The position numbers and the translations under genes are program-made. Under the pieces are notes generated by a model. The model saw only the letters and a list, made by a program, of their open reading frames with translations, ran no database searches and was not told the origin of the DNA. A stretch of 64,000 bases of DNA from Terebella lapidaria. Taxonomy: Eukaryota; Annelida; Polychaeta; Terebellida; Terebellidae. The stretch lies in contig OX424555.1 in NCBI GenBank assembly GCA_949152475.1, positions 62,415,977 to 62,479,976 of the forward strand, written 5' to 3'. Positions 13,901-28,900 of the stretch are shown one piece after another. Within the stretch, counting starts at the first letter, position 1. Every line of letters begins with the position of its first letter.

Positions 13901-16900
13901 AAAGACCAAATGTAACCGTGGCAACACAGCCTGTCAGCTAATCTGGTGCTCTTTGATCTCCTACTTCAGAAAGTTTGACGAGATACCTAGAGCTTCCAAA
14001 TGTTCTGGAGTAATTTCTTCAGCATTATCTATTATTTTTCAAACTCATCATCATATTGTTCACTACAAGTTTTCATTGGGCCAGAGTTCTGTATGTCACT
14101 TTATGATAGTAAGGTGTAATATCCAAGGTTTTGGAGACCATAAAATTATTTTGGATGGCGCTGAAATATATCAGCTCCTATCTCAACTATGATAACTGTT
14201 GCGGAAAATCTTAACAACACATTTTTCAGATGGCACTTGAACAATCGAATAATATTGCGAGAAAAGTATGCCTGTTTCCATTCACACTTATGAATTATGA
14301 TTATCATCAACGACCATCAGCTCAAATTTCCGCCCAATCTAGGCAAATAAAACTTGTCAAGATGCCACCGCTGAAACCACAACGGATCCAGTATACAATC
14401 CTAAAACTGTGTCACTTCAGAAAAGAACTAACTTATTACGCACTTGATCCCATCCCCGCTGATACAAAGATACCCCCGATATCCTACTCATAAGTGGCTC
14501 ATCGGTTATTATATCATGCTTTTATTTCATTTTGATGCAGATGGCACAGACAAAACTGATGGATTTGGAGCAGTAATATGATGAATGCAAGCAATACGTA
14601 AACCAATGAACAAACATGTGGATAGTTTTGCCATTATCCACACATGTGTGCACAACAAGATTAGCCATTATAGAGAGGAAGTTGATACCACAATAGGTTC
14701 TCATCGTGGTAATGACAATGAGACGATTATTTGTTCTGATCATGAAAACTGTACCCTCTTGTTTCATTTTATATGAAGATGTTGCAATATTAATGTATAT
14801 TTATTCCACTGATTCGTCTTATTAGTCGGTATGAATATTATACTTGATAACAGTGACATAATGAATTCATGGAACCTGCATGGTGCCATTATGACAACTT
14901 TGATACAATCGAGGTAATCTAGCCAGGAGACATGCGTATCACTGCCCAGTGATCAAATGTGTGATTACAGACATGTAATCGTGGTCTATAACGTGAGCCG
15001 TGACACGCTTGCTACGATTATTTCAGTCCACCTGTGGTTATTTATTCTCAATCATGGATGGAGATAAATTAGAGGAGAGGCTTACAATGTCAGGGGTCAG
15101 ACATGATTAGTTGAATATTCACCAGGTGTGACCATGATTTCAGAATGGGTATTACGATGGCTTGTTCCCACGAGATGAACAGTATGCGAGTGGCCTAAAG
15201 CAATTCCAGGCATTTGAAACCAAAGTTTTTTTAATAAATCTAATTGGCAGAAATCCTGCACACGAAACATGTCATGTGAACTACCTTGTGTAAAAATCAT
15301 GTGACAACCAAATATTAAATCTGCTCGAAAAAAAACCCCACTAGATCTACCCCACAGCAATTTACATGAAGAACCTCTTAGGTATACAACTCAGTATCCA
15401 ATTTGGTCATTTTTATTTTTGGCTTTTTCTGACTTCAAAGCGGCAATTCCAAGTGCCTATTGAGGCAGGAAACGACAAGCGCTCATTTCGGATCTTGATC
15501 GCTGTCGCCAACAATGCGGTAATGTGTGAAACAAATGACATCTATGGGATGAAAGAGAGCTGTGAGAATATTAACCCTCCTCGATGAATTGTGTTTTTTT
15601 TTACTCAGTGTTGTTGATGTTTTTATTTTATTCGATAAGGCCAGTGAGTGTATGGGTGATATCGTAATACCTGTCTATGTATATATTTTGTCCTCAGCCT
15701 GCTAGTTAACGGTGACTGCCATCCACATGTGCAGGTTTTTGTGCTGGTTCAACGCATCATACGTTTGTCTTAATTTTTGTTTTAAAATATAACATAATCT
15801 GTCTTGTTCAGTTCTGAGGCAATACAAAATTAAGCAATTTCTGTCTATGCAGAAGAAAATACAATATCAATTTAAACCCAAACACATTTTTTACAGGTGA
15901 AAATACTCTCACAATGTATTGCTCACCGATAGAACACATCGATTGATCTAAACCTCCCTGGGCATGATTCGATTGTACTATGGTGAAGTTTGGACTGGCA
16001 AAACAAACACATGCAAAGTTATGTAATGTCAAGGAATACCTAATTACAAATCGTACCTGGATACACTAAAACATACTCAAACAGTCAACCTGCATGCCCT
16101 TTTGCTCGAGGCACACCTCTTGCGATAATGTCTCGTGAGACATCAAAATGTCTCTCCAGAAATACTCTACACAACACAAACCATACATTTGATATAAGTA
16201 TAACACACTGGAAACAAACAAACAAACGCATAGTGACTTTCACTTTTGCATGCAAAAAGACAACAACTCGTCAACACCCAATAAAGCCCCGTAAACATAA
16301 AGCATGTATAAAGTCAAGTGACTATTAAACAAGGACACTTATATCACAATAAGCTGGACTAAGCCCAAGAGCCTGGCCAGATATATTTATTATATACCCT
16401 GGACAGCTGAGTGGCCTGTACTCGGTACTCGGACGTAGATCACGCTTTTTGCACGAAGAACAAAATGCGTCATTTACTGAAATCCTGTCGAAATTAATCT
16501 CAAAGTTTGACCACATGCTGTGTTTCATACTTTTAGTCTGTACAAAACATGTATATTATAAAACTGTGTCACAACTGGCATCTACATCTACAGTAAAATC
16601 CATTTTTTATATCTTCAATTTGAATTGCTTTTAATTCATTTAAAATCAGATCTAAATGGTAACGTACAATTTTGTATCGCATAATTGACTGCATTATTAA
16701 TCATATATGTTAATTAAGTTATTTATATGAAAACAATGCTTAGTTCAGATGATTAAGATAGATTTCACAAATATTTACAGTAGTTTCTAGGTGTTTATGG
16801 GATTAGCTTCTGAAGGACAAACACTTATTATGATAAGTTTTAGATAACACCTATTGTATACATTGTTGTGTTCTTGTCACTAAACTCACAAGATATCAAT

Positions 16901-19900
16901 GTTGACTGACACTTATCCAGAAATATCATCACATAATCATACGCAAGTGTCACTATACTGGGTGAATGCCAACAGATGGAAAAATAATTCGGAAATCAAC
17001 TTCCTGTTTGCTGTATCCAGACAACATTTTTGATTATTATCCAGATGACATTTTCAAGCTTGCTAACTCCTACACAACATCTTCACACTCTTCAAAATAA
17101 TGAGAATAGTGCATCTGGATTTCTTCCACCGCCTTTTTATCACATTTAATTGTGTAGAAAAAGGTCAAAAAAGGGAAAAACAACTTCCTTAGCCACCCGG
17201 CGATATCAGTATATAATTGTTAGAGGCGAAAAAATGAAACCATGTCACCAAATTTTTAATGCTCATCTTGAAGAAGATGTTATATAGAGTCTGGTTGTAT
17301 TGAAACGCCTGAGAAAATGCCATTTGGAGGAAATTTTTGCCACTGAAGTGATATCTGTCTGTTGCATGTTTTATGCCAGACACTCGTTAGCCCACATTTC
17401 AATGGAAGAAATTGTAACATGACTGATTCTCGCAGTGAAAAATATATACAGAAAACTACTGAAAGTGAATGTGAATTATGTAGTCCAAGAAAGTTTATGA
17501 ACTCTGTTTTTATTATCACCTTTTTTTAATCTCAAAAAGTACAGTACAGTAAACCACCAAGTGTTAACGATGATTTTTTCTTCTTCCTGCTTACATCATG
17601 TGTCTTTATAGCATACAAAATATCTACAAATTGCTACCTTTAAAAGTTAAAAATATCTGTGAGGTACGTTTTCAATTTTACCATACATATAACATTTCGG
17701 TTAATTTAAGAGACTCAGAATAATGCTTTTATATTGCTGCATTTTACTTTCATTCTATATTTTACATTCATACTCAAGTTCAAAGAGCCAATATTTAGAC
17801 GGGCTTTCTCTCTAGGCATGATAACGAAACCTACATGGTAGGTGCAGATACCTCATGAGCAGATGAGCAAAACGGCAACTTTTTTTTCATGTTTCGCCCT
17901 CACACATTACGGATAAATCTGTAAGAGCACAAAAATTTTCCCTCAGCAAGTAATGACAAAATTGTAAATATCAGACGAATTATCCCTCTCTACCATCGTG
18001 CAGGAAACCTTCCCTGGTGTTAATCATGGCCCTAACAAGTGTTCCTCTGTGCCAAGTGCCACGTAATCATCGCAACCACAGGAAAATCTTGTTTTTAGAA
18101 GCACCCAATATTTACATCTAGTGTAATCTTCATCACCGACACACTGCTACTCAGCAAAGACACAATGTCTGGTAACATGAACAGGCTATTGAGCATTTCG
18201 GAGAAGAACAGCTTTGAGCTTGTGAATATGCTTGAGAAAATTTGTTGACCAAAATTACACTGGGAAATAGCCAAATATCCAATCAAAATAACTCTGGTTT
18301 TTCATATCTCTGATGACCTGGAGAAAAATCTCATTTTGCAACTGCGCAAAACCATAAAATCTTCGGTCTGGTCCTGGTCTGTTGGACATCCTAATCTATA
18401 CCCATGCTCAAACATGCACACATTTAAAATTTTAACAGCAATATTTCGCCTGTGTTGCTACCTTTCTTGTCCTTGATGTCCACGAGGGCTCCACATTCTA
18501 TCAACATTTTCATGATGTCGACCTCTCCGGTCAGGGCCGACTGGTGCAGCGCTGTCATCCTGGAGGACAGAGCAACGAAACTGAGACATATATCTGGGGA
18601 GCATTAGTAGAGTTTAATTAAAGTTATTGTGTATCATCAATTTAATAGTTACAAGACATAATTGTTACAAATTTATATAACACTTCAAATGAATATATAT
18701 ATATGAAAATATGTTGCAAATATGGAAATATGGTGAAAATATCAATCAATCATGAGTTGAAATGATCATCATAATGTTGCCCCTTAGAAAAAAAGTTTCA
18801 CATGCATTGTAAATATTGAATCATAAACATTGTTGCGTCAGCCAGACAGCCACCGATTTAAACCATATCTAAAGCTAATATTACCAGTCAAATTCTAAAA
18901 TAAATATTCCGTAGAAACTCTTCACTTGTCTCATGCAATTACGGCTGTAATATTTCCCGGCACTCTATGATTTCAGGTTACGACATCACAGATCAGATTA
19001 CCCGCTTGAAATTAAAGTTGAAGGCAATTTCATGAAAGACAATCCAGGCAAATAATCATGGCTTATAAAACCTTCAAGGAGATATTATTCAGACAGCCAG
19101 AGCAAACATGGCTGGATCTGCCATCTGTCTCATGTCCAGAGAGTTCAGAAGTGACTGGCACACTTTGAAACATGGACTGGTTCGTTAATATTGGGAGTTG
19201 ATTTTGTAAGCATGGGTGATCACAATTCATATCCACAATATTATGTTTTTATTGATCATAATACATGCCATTATGCAAAATGATTCAAACTCGTGGGAGA
19301 TATTTTCCAATTATGAAAATATCTAGGCATTTTAATTAGTATTTTAATGAAAGATATATATCACATACAGACTAGACCACGGTTCACAGTATGCCACTGA
19401 TCTCTGGATGGATGCTAGCCTCAAGGACAAAAACAATACATCCCCTTATGTGGCTTGTCTTCACCTGGACATAACAGGCTAAATACACACTTATGTTTGG
19501 ATACACCCAAAACTCTCCTGCTTTAAAACAAAATCCTCTACCCACGGTCAGAATTAAGGAGTATTATTGTCTTTAGATGTCAGGGGCTGTCATTTGTTTT
19601 CCTTTCCTATCTGGTGTCTGTGTGTGGCTTATCAGGTCTTTATGGTGGGTGTCCCATTTCGGCAACTGGTGCGTTGTTGGATGTACTTCTGCAGGAGTTG
19701 AACAGGTTCAATCCGGCAAGTTTCAAAATAAAGAACACGCAGACATCTTCTTTGACCGGCATGACCTTCAGGTCTTTGAGGAGGCTAGAGTTTTGGATAA
19801 GCTTCCTTGAATAAGTGCATTAATTTAAAGTGTCTTAGTAGCAGGCAATCACACAGAGGGCATGGATGTCTTACTGATGCACTGACTCACGTCAGTGGTT

Positions 19901-22900
19901 GAATAACTACTGTTTTCTGCACTCTTGTTACCTTTTGGCCATGCTTTGATCTTGTTATAAAGACAGAGATGTCTGCAAGATTGGAGCTTTTTGCTCCAGT
20001 ACAAAATGCCAGCACAAAATATGACAGGCTCACAATTTTGTTGTTAAAGTTGGAATCAATTTTAAAATCAGCCAAAATTAGCGATATTGATTGTCACGCA
20101 AATTTGAAACTACATCTCGAAAGAGTCAGGAATATATAGGAAATAGGCACAGTTCGGCAACAGATACTCAGAAAATTGCCGTTAATCGTGCATGAAAACA
20201 GTGGATAGAGAATGATCGGCCTGCCTACATTGCCGGTTGCCACAGTATCTACACAAATACCAATGACGTCACGAGACTGTGTGTAGAAATCGCTCGCAAG
20301 GCGGGCCGCTTTGAGGAAAAAAATGATTTGAATCTTGATTTGACAACTCAATTTAGGCACGCAATACACATTTTCAGACCCAAATTTGTACGATATCTCA
20401 TTCTATAGACAAAATAAAGCTACCACAGAATGAATAAATTTTGTCAATTCTAAAAGTGATTATAGCTTTAACCATGCAACTAATTGCCAGTTGAAAGTTT
20501 GAGAACAAACTTATCCAGTGTCAAAAATGATGAATATTTACGCATGGTAAAAAATTAATATTATTATTGGAACCGATCAAATGTGGCAGCAGTATTTGAG
20601 TTGGCTGACAAAAATATATATATCCTTTTGGGCAGCATGCACCATGCACATGTGCAAATAAACGAGTGTCACCAGCAAAAATAAACATTTCTTTGCCACA
20701 ATAATCCCCAGCAGACCAAACAGTGTGAAACTTGAATGTCTGCTTATCGCTTTTTTTTTTTTGCATCCTACCTGTATGTCCTGAGAAAGTAACATTGGTT
20801 TTTCATATCTATTATCAGGTGATAATTATCGGCATGCTGCCATGAATAATGTGAAAGTGTTAAATTCGACAAAAATATTTTGATTTAGATTTGACGGCTA
20901 ACTTTCAACAACAAAATTGTGCATGTATGTTTTCAAAATACTTTCACTGACAATAAGCTTTTCAGTTTTGTTCTGAATTTTTTTCACAAATAATCAATGA
21001 TATCAGTTTTATCACTGTCTTTTCACCGCAGTTGAAATGGCTAACAATGAACTTGTACAGCCACATGTCCTGCCTCAGGCCAAGATACAGCTTCTACATT
21101 TCCACAACTGGCTCAACAGATGGACAATGGTCAGGCGACTTTTCCGGGAAGGAAGGAAGTGGAATGCATGGACAGACACGTCTTTTCACTAGTTCGGTTT
21201 GGAAGGTACATGGCTGTTAGTCCAGGAGGAAATGTTGAGTGTGGGAGTGTGAATGGCAGAAATGTGTGGGGAGGGGGGTGTCTTGTCGATAGGAACAGGG
21301 CAGGAAAAGGCCAGGTGCTGAAATGGCCATCTGGACAGTGTCTGCATGTCCTGAAAATTTACATTGAGTTTGAGAATGATCACTTCTGTGATTATTTAAA
21401 TTGCTTTTGAAAAATTTAAAGCAGTAGTGGTATTCGATTTTGCGAAATTGTAATCTGATATTATTAATTATTTGAAATTTCAGCATTTGATGTAATTAAG
21501 TCACAAGTACTACAATGCTGAAGAAAAGAAAGGACTCTAAAATGTATCCTGGTATTTCAGGAAGAGCAGGAATGCATATTTACATCTCGTTTATTCTGGC
21601 GCCTCCTGCTACATGTGTTTTAGGGCCCGAGTGGTCAGTACCAGAGATTCTAGCAGCACACCCCCAGGAGCATGTACTTGGGCCTGGGAGGCTCTGCAGT
21701 TGTCTGGGGAAGGGATCAAGAGGTGTCCAGGGAAGGTCAGGGTAGGTCCAAGTCCTCAGGAGACAGGGAGGCAAATCTACTCCAGGTGTGCTCCTGGGGG
21801 GGGGGCTGCTTTGGGTTGAGGGGTCAGCCAGGACTGACAGCCCAGGTAAACAGTCCACTACCCATGGTCAGTCTATCGTAAGTCTGCTGTGGACCATTGA
21901 GCATTTGGAACATCAAGGTATAATCCCGTGGAGATCCCCTGCTGCCACCTGGGAATGGCCTCCTTGTGTTTATTCTCCAAGTAGAAGACCTGAGCTTACC
22001 TGGGAGTGAGTGAGTGGGCAGCTATGAATTTCCAACAAATATTGCATACCCACTGTTCCGGAATGTTCACAATATTTTCAAGGGTTTAGGGACATGATCC
22101 TGACCAGTGTCAAAATTTGATCTACATGCTAAAAACTATGATCGACTGTGCAGCCTGGCAAATGCCACTCATACATGCATGTGTACAATGGATTACAGAC
22201 AGCGAAAATAACCCAGCCCGTTTCCTACGCCAATGTTTATTCTAAACACAACATCAGCGAGCTCTGTGTATCCTGTCTTAGAAAATTAATAGGATAAACC
22301 ATTGGCCATAAGTATTTATGTATATTGTTATTTTATGCTAAAAAATAGTTCCGCAAGATGTTTGTGAAAAGTGATCCAGGAACCGCTGTGATGTTGAACA
22401 TCGAGCTTTGACGAAATATGATTTAGTGCACAGAGAACCACATTTTATGCAGTTGGAGTGTTTGAGTCTATGTGTCTGCGTTGTCAAAGCACTTCTGACA
22501 CTTTGGAGATTGAGTATAATACTACTGGGACAAACTTTGTCCTTGGAATCCCAATAATTATTAATCATGTTTCTGTATGGTTGCTAACTTAGACAACTAG
22601 AAGCTCTCTGGTCAATGATGATGGTGAAGGGGTATTCCCTGAATGCCACCCTCACTGTTAGTAGATGTTGTGGGCTTATCATAATAGATCTATATACAAA
22701 AAATATATAAATTGACTGATGAAAAAAAAATGGCACTGATGCTAACTGTAGGGCATTCATTCGAGGACGGTCTACGAATGAGTCTATGGCAGCACAATGA
22801 TGAGGAAAAATTCTCAGTAGATCTGCTGAACTTCACACGTTGACACAAAGAAATCATCAAGAGTCAAATGCTGTCTTTCCTAAACCACTTACCATGCTAA

Positions 22901-25900
22901 AATCATATATCAGAAACTCAAAGACAAATGACTGATGCATGAAAACTAAAAGGTTGATTATCACGATTATGTCATTACCCACAAAACAATGGAATGTCAA
23001 ACAGTTCCACTACTTCCTGACCACTCTATCCAATGTATACACAAACCACGATCCACAAACACTTGAGATGTATCACTTCCAGGAACCAAGACATGCAAGG
23101 ATTGTACCTTGGGATATTAGATCAAGATCAGAACATAGTTTCCTCAGCCAGTACCCCCATTATCCGGAGAAGTATTGTCTGGTGTCTAAGCCCACAGCTC
23201 CCCCAAACCCTTAAATGGAGGGTCGCTCACAGGGCCACAAGGCAAGTTTATAGGTCCCCAGGCATGTCCAGGGATCAAGCTATTAGTATGAGTAATACAC
23301 CGATAAAGTGACGTATCGCCTTCTTGCTGGCTTCAAGGCCTCGTAGAGTTGTCAAAAACACGCCAGTGTCAACGATGCACTAACTTGGATGTCCTGTCCA
23401 CATCGGTCGATTTACAATCAATTGCTGCACGACTTCGGAAATGACGAAGGAATTGTGACTCCACCAGAGGGAGGAATGCTGGGAAGTATCAGCACCACGG
23501 TTCACACTAGTGCATGTCATATTCGGGGATAAGGGGTGACAACAGGGAATTGTTTCCTAGTGTTTATGGGGTGGCCGGGGTACAGGCAATAACACTGTGC
23601 TGGATTGTAGGCGACAAGGGTGCTGGCCTTTTTGTATCACGCCTTGGAGACTGGTATCTCAGCGAGAATGTTGGCTTCACAATGTACATTCTGTGAATAT
23701 GACAGTGAATATGACACTGGCAACTTTTAAACATTGCAATCATTTTGGTGATCAATTTCTTATGATTTAAGATATGAAATAATATCAAAAAACTAGACGC
23801 TTCCGGTCGCCTACGACCGCTTGGGTGTATCCCCCGTAGCCCTATCATCTCTGTTGCCCCAAATATATCACTGTCAAGTGTGAAAAACTAGAGCAAGGGC
23901 TAAAAAAGATTACCAGAGAAATGTTAAATCCCAAGTCACAACTGTTTTCTTTTCCCCACCAAAACTGCTGCACTGATTTTCCGAGGTTATTGAAGGTAGA
24001 ATTCAAAATCACCACTGAAATCTCTTTATATGAATTTCCATTCGACATGTTTGATAAAATAACGAAAATACAGATAGATCAATCTTTTCACCTATTTATA
24101 TTTCAACTCAGAATATTTTACAAACTTGGTTCCAAGTTGAAATTCAAAGTAAAATTTTACCAAAAATGCATTTCAAGATGACGAAATTGGAGCTAGATTG
24201 AACTTCTCACCATAAGTTATATTTCGATTCATAATACATGTATGGGCTAAACATGGTTTCAAGTTGAAATTCAAAGTAAAAGTTAATCAAAACTGCATTT
24301 CAAGATGACAAAATTGGAGCCAGATCAAACTTTTCGTCATAAGTTATATTTTAACTCATAATACCTGCCCAACTTGGTTTCAAATTGAAATTCAAACTAA
24401 AAGTTGACCAAAACTGCATTTCAAGATGGCGAAATTGGAGCCAGATCGAACTTTTCACCATAAGTTATATTTCGACTCATAATATGTGCCAAATATGCTT
24501 TCAAGTTGAAATTCAAAGTAAAAGTTGACCAAAACTGCATTTCAAGATGACGAAATTGGACCCAGATCAAACTTTTCACCATGAGTTATATTTCAACTCA
24601 TAATATGTGCCAAACTTGGTACAGTGGATCCTGTGTTTTAAGACCACTCAAGGGACCCCAAAAAGGTGGTCTTAAATGACAGGTGGTCTCTCATGACAGG
24701 TTCATTTACATGATAAAAGGTCACTTGGGACCAAGTGCAGCAGTCTTAAAACACAGGGTGGTCTCTCAAACCAGGTGGTCTTTAACACAGGATCCACTGT
24801 ATTAAGTTGAAATTCAATGTAAAAGTTGACCAAAACTGCATTTCAAGATGACGAAATTGGAGCCAGATAGAACTTTTCGCCATAAGTTATATTTCGACTT
24901 ATAATATGTGCCAAACATGCTTTCAAGTTGAAATTCAAAGTAAAAGTTGACCAAAACTGCATTTCAAGATGACGAAATTGGAGCCAGATCGAATTTTTCA
25001 CCATAAGTTATATTTTAACTCATAATTTGTGCCAAACATGGTCTCAAGTTGAAATTCAAAGTAAAAGTTGATCAATGTTTTCATAAAAAGCTATTGTGAT
25101 CAATAATAGACTTAACTAGCAAAAAAATAATGTTAACTTATTTGGTCACAAACATAAAATCTCTACTGGACAAAGCCTTCACCTTGTTGAGCCCAATAAT
25201 AAATATTTCTTGTCTATTTTCATTGTGGTCAATAATAGACTTAACATGTAAAAATAAAGTTAACTTATTCGGTTACACCCGGAAATTTCTACCAGACAAA
25301 ACCTTAACCTTGTTGAGCTCAATAATAATTGTTTCTCATCTTAACTATTTTTATTGAGGTCAATAATAGACTTAACTAGCAAAAAAAATGTTAACTTATT
25401 TGGTTACAGACATAAAATGTCTACTAGACAGAATCTTTACCTTGTTGAGCCCAATAATAAATATTTCTTGTCTTAACTATTTTTATTGTGGTCAATAATA
25501 GACTAAACTGGTAAAAATAATGTTAACTTATTCAGTACACCCACGAAATCTGTACTGGACATACTTTCACCTTGTTGAGCTTAATAATAAATATTTCTCA
25601 TCTTAACTATTTTTATTGTGGTCAATAATAGACTTAACTATTTTTATTGTGGTCAATAATAGACTTAACTAGTGAAAATAATGTTACCTTATTCGGTTAC
25701 ACCAATGAAATTTGTACTGGACAAATCTTTAACCTTGTTGAGCTCAATAATAATTGTTTCTCATCTTAACTATTTTTATTGAGGTCAATAATAGACTTAA
25801 CTAGCAAAAAAAATTTTAACTTATTTGGTTACAGACATAAAATGTCTACTGGACAGAATCTTTACCTTGTTGAGCCCAATAATAAATATTTCTTGTCTTA

Positions 25901-28900
25901 ACTATTTTTATTGTGGTCAATAATAGACTAAACTAGTAAAAATAATGTTAACTTATTCAGTACACCCATGAAATCTGTACTGGACATACTTTCACCTTGT
26001 TGAGCTTAATAATAAATATTTCTCATCTTAACTATTTTTATTGTGGTCAATAATAGACTTAACTATTTTTATTGTGGTCAATAATAGACTTAACTAGTGA
26101 AAATAATGTTAACTTATTCGGTTACACCAATGAAATTTGTACTGGACAAAACATTTACCTTGTTGAGGTTAATAATAAATATTTCTTGTCTTAACTATTT
26201 TTATTGTGGTCAATAATAGACTTAACTATTAAAAATAATGTTAACTTATTCAGTTACACCCATGAAATTTGTACTGGACAAAACCTTTACCTTGTTGAGC
26301 TTAATAATAAACGTTTCTCGTCTTAACTATTTTTATTGTGGACAATAATAGACTTAACTAATAAAACTAATGTTAACTTATTCAGTAATATTGTCCTGTT
26401 TTCACTGAAAACTTCAGTTCTCCATTCTGAACAAGAAACCAGTGTCATTACCTTCCACTGTACAGGCTATTGGAATGATCGTACATGTCAAAATGGATAT
26501 TTCAAAATTCTGTAATAAGTTAGGCTGTTAACATATTAATATTTATATGATCATTCTAAAAAACGATTGGTTTCGTGTGACAGCCCTTCCCAACAACACT
26601 TCCAAATATTATCGAGATTTGTCAAAAATTGCCATCTGTAGAGCGTTCACAAGCCATGTGTCTCAAACAGGCTGTTTTCAATGCAAAATGTGTCCCCAAA
26701 CGACCAATTCAGTTGCCACGGCAACCAAAATCGATTGGTGTCGGGATCTTACCATAATATATGTGCCTGCAAAAAATAATGGTGATCGGGTGAGAATTGC
26801 GGCCTGTAGCGCGTTCACAAGCCATGTGTCTCAAACAGGCTGTTTTCAATGCAAAATGTGTCCCCAAACGACCAATTCAGTTGCCACGGCAACCAAAATC
26901 GATTGGTGTCGGGATCTTACCATTATATATGTGCCTGCAAAAAATAATGGTGATCGGGTGAGAATTGCGGCCTGTAGCGCGTTCACAAGAAAATCTCTGC
27001 GGACGCGGACACGGACGCGGACGCGGACGCGGACGCGGGCGCGGACGCGGACGCGGACGCGGACGACGAAGCCAAATCCATAGTATCCGCCGAACTTTGT
27101 TCGGGGGATACAATAATAGCAAGCAATAATTAGTTCGATATAATTTATAGAACATATCATTATGTTGTCATTAGTGTAAATTGTATTAAATTTTGTTTAT
27201 TTCGCATCCAAACACCTTTCCTCATAGAAATATTTTGTATTGTTTCTCGTCAATTTGCTCATGTACACAATAATATTAAACGATTGTTTTTCATTAGCCC
27301 TGTAATGTCTGACCTCTCAATGCCTTTCCTAAGAGATGTTTTCTGACAGGTTATGGGACTCATGCTACAGTGCACAGCTGCCGTTACCGGCCGGTCCTAT
27401 ATAACATTGCATGGGAGGGAGCACATGCGGAAACATATTGCGTAATCTCGCTAATCTGTCTGAGCCACCATGGGAAAAATTACTTAATTCCTAGCTACAA
27501 TCATAGGTACCTATCCTGCGTTATTATAAGTGATCATTCCTGAGCAGAAATATTACGAGCAAACTGTTGGTGTTTAATTTAGTATTATGAATATTAGATG
27601 CATAATTCACATTCATCTTTGATGTGGTTACGTGCCATCGAAACCCCATATGTACCCAGGATAACTGCATGAACAATCCGCTTAACCACAGGGTGCACAA
27701 GATGCAGTATTTCTGACATAACTAACTGCCTGAATAGGTCTAATCACCACACCCACACAGACGAATTACGCAAGAGTAATAATATAACGCAGACATCACC
27801 CGAGACCATCCGTAGTTTTTGCTTGGATGGTGATGTAATAACAACCAAGGTGAGAAGTCACAGAAGATGGAAGTCAGACTGCAGGAAAAGTACTTGGTGG
27901 TCAACGCAGCAGCATATTTTGAGGTTCTCCTCCATGTATCATGTGTTTTCGGGTCATTCGTTTATAATTTTACATTCATAATTATTGGTATACAATGAAT
28001 GTATTACACCTTTATAATAATGTACATTTTCTGCTTCTTGAATCTCTTTTTCAATGTTTGAACAAACATGATCAAATCTATATTTTATAATGACATATTT
28101 AAGGCTATAACACATCCCAGCTTCTGTAAGTGTGTGACAAGTTATTGAACACTTTACCAACAGCGCAGTCAGCACCAAGTACTTAGTGTCGTGGACCCAC
28201 GAGATCCGACAGGAAATCACGGGCCGAGCTTCCCACCACAGCCTCCCCGACATCGGCCAAACAGACCTTATTAGGTTGTATTACACCGTGAGGGCTGCCA
28301 CGACCGTAAGTGTGCTTCATCTCGAATTAGTTCCCAACTCCCAAAATACTGGGCCACATAATTGGCAAATAGCCGAGAAGTAAGTCTGTTTTTCCGCGGT
28401 GACAGAGGTTATTTTTTGCGGGGTTTGAGGCAGGGGAATCGGTGAGGACAGGCGGCTAGGAGAGAGACTGGGTAAAACTGGGGGATTGAGGGGATAAAAC
28501 CCATCGTAGACACCTTGAAAAGACAAGCATGAAATACAAACATTTGGCAGACACTTCAGCAGTGGTAGGACCGGACAATAGGGTTCCGTCACGAAGGTCA
28601 TATGTCAGATCAATACAGATTTGAATTCAGCTTTTTCCTTGCAATTTACACTTCACACTCCTTTAAGGTCATTCAGCATTGATACAATAACGTGAAAGTA
28701 AACTAACCAAATCGGGGAACAATTTTCAAATTTTAACCCATATACTTGTTGTATTTCAGTATAATTTCATGTATGTACAAAGTACGTTTGATGAAGGAGT
28801 TTTTCCCTATATTTATACTGATGTCAAATATTTTCTTGGAGAACCTCTTCTCTACAAGTTAATTCAAATTTAATTGAGTGTCACTTCAATTTTTTCGCCC

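Noticed and set aside
21550-22010. GC-richer block with several overlapping open frames
   Set aside because: Frames overlap on both strands, are proline/glycine-rich from composition and show no domain.
26547-27083. 178-codon plus-strand open frame with a repeated Cys/Thr-rich block and an arginine/threonine tail
   Set aside because: It is the translation of the 168-bp tandem unit (a multiple of three) and the hexamer array; both strands are open for the same reason.
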